64,000 nucleotides of DNA from contig CANMCO010000003.1 in the NCBI GenBank assembly GCA_947496355.1, forward strand, positions 459,875-523,874, read 5' to 3'. The position numbers and the translations under genes were made by a program. Source of the DNA: an uncultured Aquimarina sp. (lineage in GTDB: Bacteria > Bacteroidota > Bacteroidia > Flavobacteriales > Flavobacteriaceae). Below the pieces are notes generated by a model. The model was not told the origin of the DNA, made no database searches, and saw only the letters and a list, made by a program, of their open reading frames with translations. Positions 6,431 through 13,713 of this stretch are shown here, piece after piece (the first letter of the stretch is position 1; each line of letters starts with the position of its first letter).

Positions 6431-7328
6431 CACACTTTTTCTTTTATGCTTTTTTATATTGATGGGCTTCAGTACTTCAATTCATGGTCAAGATTTACTT
6501 GAAACTTTAGAAAAAGAATACCCGGATACGCCGCAGTATGAAATCGCAACATTTAAATCTACTCGTATTTCGATAGGGCACTCTGTAGAAAATCGCAAAA
6601 AGGGGGTATTAGAAATAATGGCAATGAATAGGTTTTGGAATATCCCTAATTACGGAGGCCAAAGTTTTGTTGCCGATAAGCTTAGTTCCAGATTGGCATT
6701 AGAATATGGTATCTCTGACAGGCTAACTTTTGGAGCTGGAGCAACTACTTTGGAAGGCATTTTTGATGGCTTCCTAAAATATAAACTTATAAGACAACGC
6801 AAAAGTAAAGGAGGTTCTCCTTTTAGCGTTACACTTTTTCAAAATACATCATACAGAAGTGAACGTAATGAACCTTTTGTTGATATAAACCTATTTGATG
6901 ACTTTACAGATCAACTGGCATTTACAAGTCAGGTTTTAATTGCTCATAAGTTTACTCCTCAATTTTCGTTACAAGTATCTCCAACATTTATTCATAGAGG
7001 GTCCTCAGCGTTTGAGGAAGATCCTCATAATCAATTTGCCATAGGAATTGGTGGAAGATATAAGTTAGGAGGGCATGTATCCATAGTTTCAGAATACTAT
7101 TATTTGACAAACCCCTTAAAATCTATTGATACATATGACGCCTTTTCGCTAGGTGTAAACTGGGAGTTAAGTGATGTGATGCTTCAATTTCAGTTAACCA
7201 ATACCAGGAGTATGGTTGAAGATGCGTTTATTACCCAAACTCCTAATAACTTCAATTTTAAGGATGGAAACTTTGTTTTTGGTTTTAATGCGATTTTTGT
7301 ATTGCATTTGAACCAGAAGAAACCATGA
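6420..7328 (+). CDS. DUF5777-type outer-membrane beta-barrel protein (copy 2)
   Basis: I use the ATG at 6420 (MKNNTLFLLCFFILMG), which gives a signal peptide ending near IHGQ; an upstream TTG at 6405 lies deeper inside the YceI gene. About 300 residues. After DLLETLEKE and a FKSTRISIGHSVENRKKGVLE block, the sequence shows repeated amphipathic strands with glycine/aromatic ends (LALEYGISDRLTFGAGATTL, FAIGIGGRYKLGGHVSIVSEYYYLT) and a C-terminal strand FVFGFNAIFVLHLNQ. This is the pattern of a small outer-membrane barrel. It is the complete version of the gene truncated at the left window edge. Family function is undescribed. Confidence 0.87.
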   Translation: MKNNTLFLLCFFILMGFSTSIHGQDLLETLEKEYPDTPQYEIATFKSTRISIGHSVENRKKGVLEIMAMNRFWNIPNYGGQSFVADKLSSRLALEYGISDRLTFGAGATTLEGIFDGFLKYKLIRQRKSKGGSPFSVTLFQNTSYRSERNEPFVDINLFDDFTDQLAFTSQVLIAHKFTPQFSLQVSPTFIHRGSSAFEEDPHNQFAIGIGGRYKLGGHVSIVSEYYYLTNPLKSIDTYDAFSLGVNWELSDVMLQFQLTNTRSMVEDAFITQTPNNFNFKDGNFVFGFNAIFVLHLNQKKP

Positions 7329-7476
7329 AATAGCTTTAATAATTGAAAAGGTAAACATTTTAAATACTACCAATCTTATTTTAGATAGGGGTAGTAGCCT
7401 TTAGATATATTTAAAACTGATAAAAATCATTGATTGGTATAGGAAATCATATTATTATTGATTTTTAAGCGTACCT

Positions 7477-7968
7477 ATGGAAATCTCAAAAGATATTGTT
7501 TTAAGACCCAGATTTTTTCAAAATTTGAATATATCTACAGAAGATGCACTTGATGCTTTTGAAAGAATAAGTAAAACCTGTAAAGATTTTAAAGTGAGTC
7601 GCATAGATCACCATGTATTTATACGAATTCCAAAAAAAGAACAGCATTTCTGGTCACCACAGTTACATCTTGAAATTTATAATGCTGATGATAAGCCTAC
7701 TCTCAAAGGACTTTTTGGACCTAGTCCTACCGTTTGGACACTTTTTATGTTTTTACATTTTATAGTGGCCGGATTATTTACAGCAGCCGGAATTTGGTTG
7801 TATGTAAATATAAGCCTTGGCAAGCCTATTATATTCCCAATAGTTTCTATGATTTCTCTCTTTATAACATGGTTTGTACTTTATTTTTCTGGTCGTTTAG
7901 GAAGAGAAGCGGGTAAAAAAGAAATGCATGCGTTGTATAAGTTTATGGAGAGTACCTTAAACCTGTAA
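7477..7968 (+). CDS. Small membrane protein of unknown function
   Basis: A 163-residue protein I do not recognise with certainty. Residues 1-85 are soluble and contain paired conserved-looking blocks (FKVSRIDHHVFIRIPKKEQHFWSPQLHLEI, then LKGLFGPSPTVWTLF). Two TM segments follow (about 86-110 and 118-140), then a basic tail with GREAGKKEMHALYKFME. There is no signal peptide, so the N-terminal domain is likely cytoplasmic. It is separated from the DUF5777 gene by 148 nt and converges with the ABC transporter gene. It is a conserved-type gene by codon pattern only. Confidence 0.6.
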   Translation: MEISKDIVLRPRFFQNLNISTEDALDAFERISKTCKDFKVSRIDHHVFIRIPKKEQHFWSPQLHLEIYNADDKPTLKGLFGPSPTVWTLFMFLHFIVAGLFTAAGIWLYVNISLGKPIIFPIVSMISLFITWFVLYFSGRLGREAGKKEMHALYKFMESTLNL

Positions 7969-7993
7969 GATATTTTGTGCTTATGTTGGTGTT

Positions 7994-9667
7994 TTACAAG
8001 TAATACACATTGTCAATTTCAAACCCTTTCACATTATGATCATCCAACAAAATTAATGTCTTTTGCCCCTGAATACTTGTTAACATTTGCAACAGTAATT
8101 TTTGCGTTTTATTATTAAGCTCCTTTAGCGGTTCTTCAAGAATTAAAATAGGTTTTTTGGTAAGTAACGCTCTGCAATACATTAATATTTTTTGTTGCCC
8201 AGAAGTTAAGTTACTCGCCAAATCTCCAATTTTACTGTCTAACTGTAATTGGTTTTTTTCATCTTCAAACTGCTGTAAATGATCTAATAAAAATTTCGCA
8301 TTTTCTTTACTGCTTTCTTTTCTATTGTAAACTATAGCTTCATATACATCTCTTCCGTATAACGGAAAATCTTTAGATACAATAGCGATATTTTTTCTAA
8401 TGGTTTTTTCTGATAGTTTACTACAGCAATGATTTCCAAATAAAATTTGACCGCTAGAAGGGGACATTAATTTTAATAATAGGCGTACAAATGTGGATTT
8501 TCCTGATCCGGACTTTCCTTGAAATAATGTGGTACTTTTAGGAGGTATTGATAATTCTAAATCTTTGAATACAGGTCTAGGCGAATTGAAGTATTTGTAG
8601 CTTACTTCTTTAAAAACAATTTCCTCTTGATTCAACGGCATTTGCTCAAAAGATAACTCGTTTTCTTTTGGTAAATCAAAAATATCAATGAGTTTTGAAA
8701 ATGATATATTACCCAATTTCCAAACAATACTTACTCGTAAACTACGTCTTAATACTGGTAATATTGATATGATTAACAATATAAGTACAAGCAGAGAAGC
8801 ACCTTCTAGAGTTTTGTTATCACTATTAGCAGATGAAAATACATAGAACATAATAACACCCAGCATACTATACGTAATGGCAGGAATACTAGCCTGTAGC
8901 AAGGCAACAATCTTTGTATAACGTTTACCAATATCATAGAGGGTATCAGACCGCTTTCTATACCGCTTTTCTTCAGGTTGATATTTATTAAATGCTTTTA
9001 ATGCCATAATTCCGCGCAAACGGGTATTTACAAAACTTAACATTCCAGAACGACTATTTCTTCTGTCTAAAGAAGCTTTATATAAGGCACGATTTAAAAC
9101 CCAAAGAAGAACTGATGAAAATAGAATACATCCGGCTATTATTAAACCTAAGTGTATATCAAAATATCCAATAGATGAGACCACAATACTTAGTAAAATG
9201 ACATCTTGAATAAACCGTATCAATCCATTTTTAATATAGTTTTGAATACTTTTCAAATCACCACTATACCGTAATAAATACTTTCCGATTCCTTTACTAT
9301 TGTATATACTCATTGAGATTTGTAATTGGTGCTTAAATAGTCGCTCCCGAAGTGTTTTGCTAAATCGTTCTCCCACCAGTCCGATACCATAGCGATTTAG
9401 ATATTCAAACAACAATCGTAATAGAACTAGTGTAAAGAAAAAAATTAGAAAAGAATTAAAATCCGGTGCATCCATAAAAGGTATAAACTTAAAAGCGGCT
9501 AATCGATGTGATGAAAAACCAAAACTAAGCTCGTAGAATTTACCAATACTAATAGGAATCATAATAGTTAATATATTATAACATAATCCAGCGATTAGAG
9601 TAAAGACTACTAGCCTTATATTTTTATAACCAAAGCTTTTAATGATTTCCCATTTGTTGTGTGACAT
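7994..9667 (-). CDS. ABC exporter half-transporter (fused TMD-NBD) with unusual NBD motifs
   Basis: 557 residues. Residues 1-310 form an ABC exporter membrane domain of about six TM segments; residues 350-557 form the ATPase. Walker A is canonical (GKSGSGKST, 384-392). The signature reads LTSGQQ (487-492), not LSGGQ. Walker B is ILILEEP (507-513), so the usual Asp before the catalytic Glu is Glu. The switch His may be His544 in LLDDHN. Such drift suggests a slow or regulatory ATPase, or a homodimer with altered coupling. The substrate cannot be predicted. It converges with 7477-7968 and has about 110 nt separating it from the HTTM-DCC gene upstream, so it may be transcribed separately. Confidence 0.88.
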   Translation of the reverse strand: MSHNKWEIIKSFGYKNIRLVVFTLIAGLCYNILTIMIPISIGKFYELSFGFSSHRLAAFKFIPFMDAPDFNSFLIFFFTLVLLRLLFEYLNRYGIGLVGERFSKTLRERLFKHQLQISMSIYNSKGIGKYLLRYSGDLKSIQNYIKNGLIRFIQDVILLSIVVSSIGYFDIHLGLIIAGCILFSSVLLWVLNRALYKASLDRRNSRSGMLSFVNTRLRGIMALKAFNKYQPEEKRYRKRSDTLYDIGKRYTKIVALLQASIPAITYSMLGVIMFYVFSSANSDNKTLEGASLLVLILLIISILPVLRRSLRVSIVWKLGNISFSKLIDIFDLPKENELSFEQMPLNQEEIVFKEVSYKYFNSPRPVFKDLELSIPPKSTTLFQGKSGSGKSTFVRLLLKLMSPSSGQILFGNHCCSKLSEKTIRKNIAIVSKDFPLYGRDVYEAIVYNRKESSKENAKFLLDHLQQFEDEKNQLQLDSKIGDLASNLTSGQQKILMYCRALLTKKPILILEEPLKELNNKTQKLLLQMLTSIQGQKTLILLDDHNVKGFEIDNVYYL

Positions 9668-9779
9668 ACTATAAATTTATAAGATTGTTCATTGTTTGGT
9701 TCAGGTAGGAGGTCATACCCTTAATGGGAATCACAACATATCTTTATCGGGGTATATTGACCTCCACTTGAACTTTTTT

Positions 9780-11117
9780 CTATAAGTCTAAAAACCTAAC
9801 TTTCTGATCTGGCTGTAATAGTCCGCATTGTTGTTGTTTACCAAACCATTTGTATCGATTTGCAGCAATAACATCATATATGCGATCTCTTATCCATTTT
9901 GGGGCTATCAAAAGGACAGTTGCCATATGCCAGGGGTAATTGAGATTTCTACAGATGTGTAAAACCGCATCACTCTTCTTATAGATAACGCCATCTTCTA
10001 TGAGAATGATTGAAGATAGCAGGTCTTGGGGTACGTTGCTGTTTTCTAATAATGTATAGGCTATTGGTGATTGCAGTGAGGCAAAACGATATAGCTCATT
10101 TTTTTCTTTTTTCAGTATAAACCGAACCCATCCATTACAAAGGTTACAGACTCCATCAAATAAGATAATAGGTTTTGATGATGCCTCACCTAAATTACTA
10201 TTGATAGAAATGCTGACTTTTTCCTTTTTAGATTTGGTCCATAATTTTTCAAAATCAAAGAATGATAAAAATATTAACCCAGTCATTTGATAGCGAAAAC
10301 TAATCCCCATAATAAAGAATATTCCCCAGTGCATCATCCAGGTCATTATGGCCCAAACCATTCCCCATTTTCTTTTTACTAAAGCTAGTGGTGCTCCCAG
10401 CTCAAGGACAAAGGTCAAAATACCCATTCCAAGAAATAACCAGGTATGCTCAAATAAAATATCAAAAAGGGGAGCGGCTTCAGAGCCCAGGATTTCTTTA
10501 CGTATTGCATCAACAGCGACCTGGGAACGCATTGCCGCTCCGTTTGCCCATTCTAAAGCAAGGTCACCAGCAAGTTTGGCAATCCCAGACAATAAGTATG
10601 ATCCAACTGTTACAGCACAAATTAGTTGTATTGGCCAACCATACTGCCAATCTGCAATTGGTGTTTTAAAACCTTTCTTAGTTCTTTTCCAAGCATCCCA
10701 GGACCAGGCATCTGCAGAGGCTACTAATCCTAGTATAGCAATGTGTAATATTAGCGCATTCCTATTATGATATATCATAGACCAGGAATTACGATATGTA
10801 AAGAAAAGTAATACTACAATGGCAAATAAAGGTCCAGTGAATCTAAATTTCCAACCTATTATGTATAGTATATTTAGAGTAATTACTCCTATACTTATCC
10901 ACCAGAATATATCTGAAGATAAAGGTTGATTCACCCAACTTAGTATTCCAATCGGTTCGAAAGCTTCGGTATTTTGTGCCATTCTCTGAAGCATATCAAA
11001 ACGTGAAAGTAAATACCATAAGCTAAATAAACCTGTGGCAATACGTAATAATGCCAATCGCTGTGGTGTCACTTTCATAAACCAGTGATTACGTATTTTG
11101 TTTATATAATTATTCAT
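9780..11117 (-). CDS. HTTM-type membrane protein fused to a DCC thiol-oxidoreductase domain
   Basis: 445 residues in two parts. Residues 1-290 have about seven to eight TM segments with the HTTM start (RLALLRIATGLFSLWYLL) and conserved NSWSMIYHNRN and HWGIFFIMGI blocks; this is the fold shared with vitamin-K gamma-carboxylase. Residues 315-445 are a DCC (DUF393) domain: FDGVCNLCNGWVRF with the CxxC at Cys324/Cys327, a FASLQSP block, a VLHICRNL segment and the terminal NRYKWFGKQQQC. DCC proteins are predicted thiol-disulfide oxidoreductases. The ATG overlaps the stop of the next upstream gene by 4 nt, so the two form a pair. The joint substrate is unknown. Confidence 0.88.
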   Translation of the reverse strand: MNNYINKIRNHWFMKVTPQRLALLRIATGLFSLWYLLSRFDMLQRMAQNTEAFEPIGILSWVNQPLSSDIFWWISIGVITLNILYIIGWKFRFTGPLFAIVVLLFFTYRNSWSMIYHNRNALILHIAILGLVASADAWSWDAWKRTKKGFKTPIADWQYGWPIQLICAVTVGSYLLSGIAKLAGDLALEWANGAAMRSQVAVDAIRKEILGSEAAPLFDILFEHTWLFLGMGILTFVLELGAPLALVKRKWGMVWAIMTWMMHWGIFFIMGISFRYQMTGLIFLSFFDFEKLWTKSKKEKVSISINSNLGEASSKPIILFDGVCNLCNGWVRFILKKEKNELYRFASLQSPIAYTLLENSNVPQDLLSSIILIEDGVIYKKSDAVLHICRNLNYPWHMATVLLIAPKWIRDRIYDVIAANRYKWFGKQQQCGLLQPDQKVRFLDL

Positions 11118-11575
11118 TGTCTCTCTATTTTATGAAACGCCAATTTTCTTTCATGAACAGGAAGTGTATCTTTTTTTGAGAAATAATTCTCTAAGTGATA
11201 GTATCCTTTAACCAATTCTATTCTTACCAATTTGGAATAAGGATACCCTTTCTTTCTGGCAATACGTTCCGCGACTTTTAGTGTAAATGCATTAGCTCTA
11301 TCAGATCGAGCTTCTTTTTTTATTTGTCTTCGAACTTGATTAAAACCTCCTGTACCCGCAATTTTATAAGGGATCTTATAACGATTTTGTACTGAATCAT
11401 AGCCGACAAAATAGTATAATCCATATGTTGCTTTTCGTTTTTTGGAAAACATGGGATAGTAGGATAGGGGGAAACTATCTTTTGGTTTACTAGCCCAGTT
11501 TTCCATAATTGGAGACAAAATCAGTGCTATGATGAATACACTAACCAATACTGCCTGTTTTTGTGAATATTTCAT
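11114..11575 (-). CDS. Membrane-anchored protein, partner of the HTTM-DCC protein
   Basis: 153 residues, not recognised as a named family. One N-terminal anchor (AVLVSVFIIALILSPIME) is followed by a basic extracytoplasmic domain with FPLSYYPMFSKKRKATYGLYYFVGYD and a tail rich in Lys/Arg/Tyr. The WASKPKDSFPLSYYPMF motif resembles small proteins encoded next to HTTM genes. The 4-nt stop/start overlap with the HTTM-DCC gene implies translational coupling and probably a physical complex. Its job is inferred from position only. Confidence 0.7.
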   Translation of the reverse strand: MKYSQKQAVLVSVFIIALILSPIMENWASKPKDSFPLSYYPMFSKKRKATYGLYYFVGYDSVQNRYKIPYKIAGTGGFNQVRRQIKKEARSDRANAFTLKVAERIARKKGYPYSKLVRIELVKGYYHLENYFSKKDTLPVHERKLAFHKIERQ

Positions 11576-11616
11576 CTGTTTCTATGTATTAGTTCTAGGG
11601 GTATGATTAAAACCTT

Positions 11617-12660
11617 TTACACTGCTACATTCACTTTTTGTGAAAGTAAATCAACTAATAGATCAGGTTGCAGTAACTTTTCTAAAGTGAGAATTGGGGT
11701 TGAAAAAAGATTTTCAACTTCTGCTACTAAAAGTGGGCTACCGGTAAATAATCCTGCAAGAGCAAACAACCGTTCTTCAAATATTGGCGATAGTAGCTGT
11801 ATACCAGTATTTACAGACAGGCTGTCGCAGCATGATAAAATAACATGGTCTATAGTTTCTGTAAATATAGGGTGATTTAAAAGCTCTTGTGTTTCCTTTT
11901 GATAAAGCCCATCTGCTATTTCAATAACCACATAATCTGGTTCAGTCTTTGCCACATCAGAAAGTAATCCTTCATACAAGTCCATAATAGTATCTAAAGA
12001 ACATAAGTATGTTGACGGGAATCCAAATTCTGAAAAATCACTTACGAAATCTGCACCACAATCATATGCAAGCATCCTATCTTTGTTAAAAACGGTTCCT
12101 GTAAGTTTAATATATGCCACTTTAGAACCAGAAGTTTTTAACCCACGACATAAGTATGCTGCAGTAGTAGTTTTACCACTATCCATGCTTGAGCCTATTG
12201 ATAGTATTGTTTTAAAATTTCGTATTTTTTTGGTGTTGAATTTTAAAGGCTTTCTATGATGATAAGTAGAATTGATTACTGTTCCGTCATTTCCAGTGGC
12301 ATATCCAACTAATTTTAGTTTAGTGGGCCCTTTAAGCTCTAACTTATAAAACATAGAGACTACTATTCCTGCTACACCACCTTTACCTATTAAGTCGTAT
12401 TCATGGTGGAACTCTTCTGGTACATATCCTTCAAACTGATTGCTAGCATAGCGGTTACCAAATGCCAACATAATTTTATCTCCGGGGAATATGTAGCAGT
12501 TTCTACCTTCAAAGTCTTGAATAGCATTTAGCGAACCAATACTTATTACTTCAAATATAGCTACGTCACCAGCCAAAGGTTTATGATCTTTGACAATAGT
12601 TTGGTCAATCTTATAATTGACAATGTTTTTGCAGATATTAGATTTTTTGATAGTTTTCAT
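11617..12660 (-). CDS. P-loop NTPase-like protein (DUF1611-like)
   Basis: 347 residues. The C-terminal two thirds form a P-loop domain: ILSIGSSMDSGKTTTAAYL (GSSMDSGKT at 156-164), KVAYIKLTGTVF, a Walker B-like DYVVIEIADGLYQ, and a late hydrophobic strand. The N-terminal 140 residues are a separate beta-rich domain with NRYASNQFEGYVPEE and an invariant-looking GKGGVAGIV. The layout resembles DUF1611 and MobB-type NTPases that handle small molecules, but no family can be assigned with confidence. It has no signal peptide. It lies between the HTTM pair and a DUF2490 gene with no overlap on either side. ATP/GTP binding is likely; the substrate is open. Confidence 0.6.
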   Translation of the reverse strand: MKTIKKSNICKNIVNYKIDQTIVKDHKPLAGDVAIFEVISIGSLNAIQDFEGRNCYIFPGDKIMLAFGNRYASNQFEGYVPEEFHHEYDLIGKGGVAGIVVSMFYKLELKGPTKLKLVGYATGNDGTVINSTYHHRKPLKFNTKKIRNFKTILSIGSSMDSGKTTTAAYLCRGLKTSGSKVAYIKLTGTVFNKDRMLAYDCGADFVSDFSEFGFPSTYLCSLDTIMDLYEGLLSDVAKTEPDYVVIEIADGLYQKETQELLNHPIFTETIDHVILSCCDSLSVNTGIQLLSPIFEERLFALAGLFTGSPLLVAEVENLFSTPILTLEKLLQPDLLVDLLSQKVNVAV

Positions 12661-12716
12661 AATAAAATGTTTAAATAGGTTAAAAGATTAAATGTGAATT
12701 GAATTTTATTGGTTAA

Positions 12717-13565
12717 TTACGCTTTATTAGGTATTTGGTCTTTTTCAACCTTAGGATCTGTACTTGAAAATCTCCATAATGGCTCAGATTTAGATTTTTT
12801 CCTTCTTAGATCGATTTGATAAGAAAATCGAATCATTAGTACAGAAAAGTTGTTGAATGATCTACGAACTCTTCCGTCTCTGGGGTCTACGACATTTATT
12901 TCTCGGTACTTATTTCCGATATTAAATTCGGTTTGTCTCATATAACTCAAACTTGCATTTGCTCTTTTAAAAGGTCTGAAACGCAGACCCAATGTTATTC
13001 TATGCGCATGAAGTCCATCTGGAGATTGTTTTACAACTTTTTCTCCTAACTCATCTCTATATTGTAAAGGTTTACCAGATAAATAATAATGAAACTCATT
13101 GGTGATAAAGGGAGTGGTTTTAAGTGGTAACCCCCAATCGCCTCTATGGATTCGAAATCCGTAGCGAAAGCGATATTCAAACTTACTTCTTTCGGGAAAG
13201 TGCCATTCTGCTCTCAAATTATTGGCAATTCTAAATTTTCCTATTTTCAGATCTAACCTAAAACGACCGGTAATTCGATTTCTGGCTTCTTGATCTGGGT
13301 CTGATGGATCTGATGATCTTATGTACCCAAAACCTACTCTTTTTCTTTTCTTGAATCTATATGTTACACTTACACTGTTTTGCAGAGAAGATAATTCAAA
13401 AGGTTGTTGGCTGAAAAGTAGTAACTGACCTGCATTTACTCTCCATTCTTTAGTTATTTTCGCTTCTGCGCTATGGCCTGTCCATAATTTAAGGTTCTCT
13501 TGGGCTATTACAATATTAGTAAGGAGGCACACGAGTAAAACAGTTATTTTTTTTAGTTTATTCAC
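12717..13565 (-). CDS. DUF2490 outer-membrane beta-barrel protein
   Basis: 282 residues with a signal peptide (MNKLKKITVLLVCLLTNIVIAQ) and the family opening NLKLWTGHSAEAKITKEWRVNAGQ. Alternating strands with charged tops follow (VSVTYRFKKRKRVGFGYIR, FRLDLKIGKFRIANNLRAEW, HRITLGLRFRPF), ending in a C-terminal strand VLMIRFSYQIDLRRKK plus a short tail. DUF2490 is a common Bacteroidota envelope barrel without known ligand. The gene is alone on its strand between the CHAT gene and the P-loop gene (gaps of 148 and 56 nt). Confidence 0.85.
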   Translation of the reverse strand: MNKLKKITVLLVCLLTNIVIAQENLKLWTGHSAEAKITKEWRVNAGQLLLFSQQPFELSSLQNSVSVTYRFKKRKRVGFGYIRSSDPSDPDQEARNRITGRFRLDLKIGKFRIANNLRAEWHFPERSKFEYRFRYGFRIHRGDWGLPLKTTPFITNEFHYYLSGKPLQYRDELGEKVVKQSPDGLHAHRITLGLRFRPFKRANASLSYMRQTEFNIGNKYREINVVDPRDGRVRRSFNNFSVLMIRFSYQIDLRRKKSKSEPLWRFSSTDPKVEKDQIPNKA

Positions 13566-13713
13566 AGTAATAAAATCTTATTGATTAATACCTTATTTTC
13601 TTAGTATTACTTCTATAAGGAAGAAAAAATAATAGTGTGACAAACTTTGTTCAACTTTTATAAAAAAGTTGAGAAGATGCTAAAAAAAGAAAAGACTATA
13701 TGTGGGTGTAGAC

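Noticed and set aside
7365..7397. CTACC/GGTAG hairpin after the DUF5777 gene
   Set aside because: The stem is short and has no T-run, so I do not call it a terminator.
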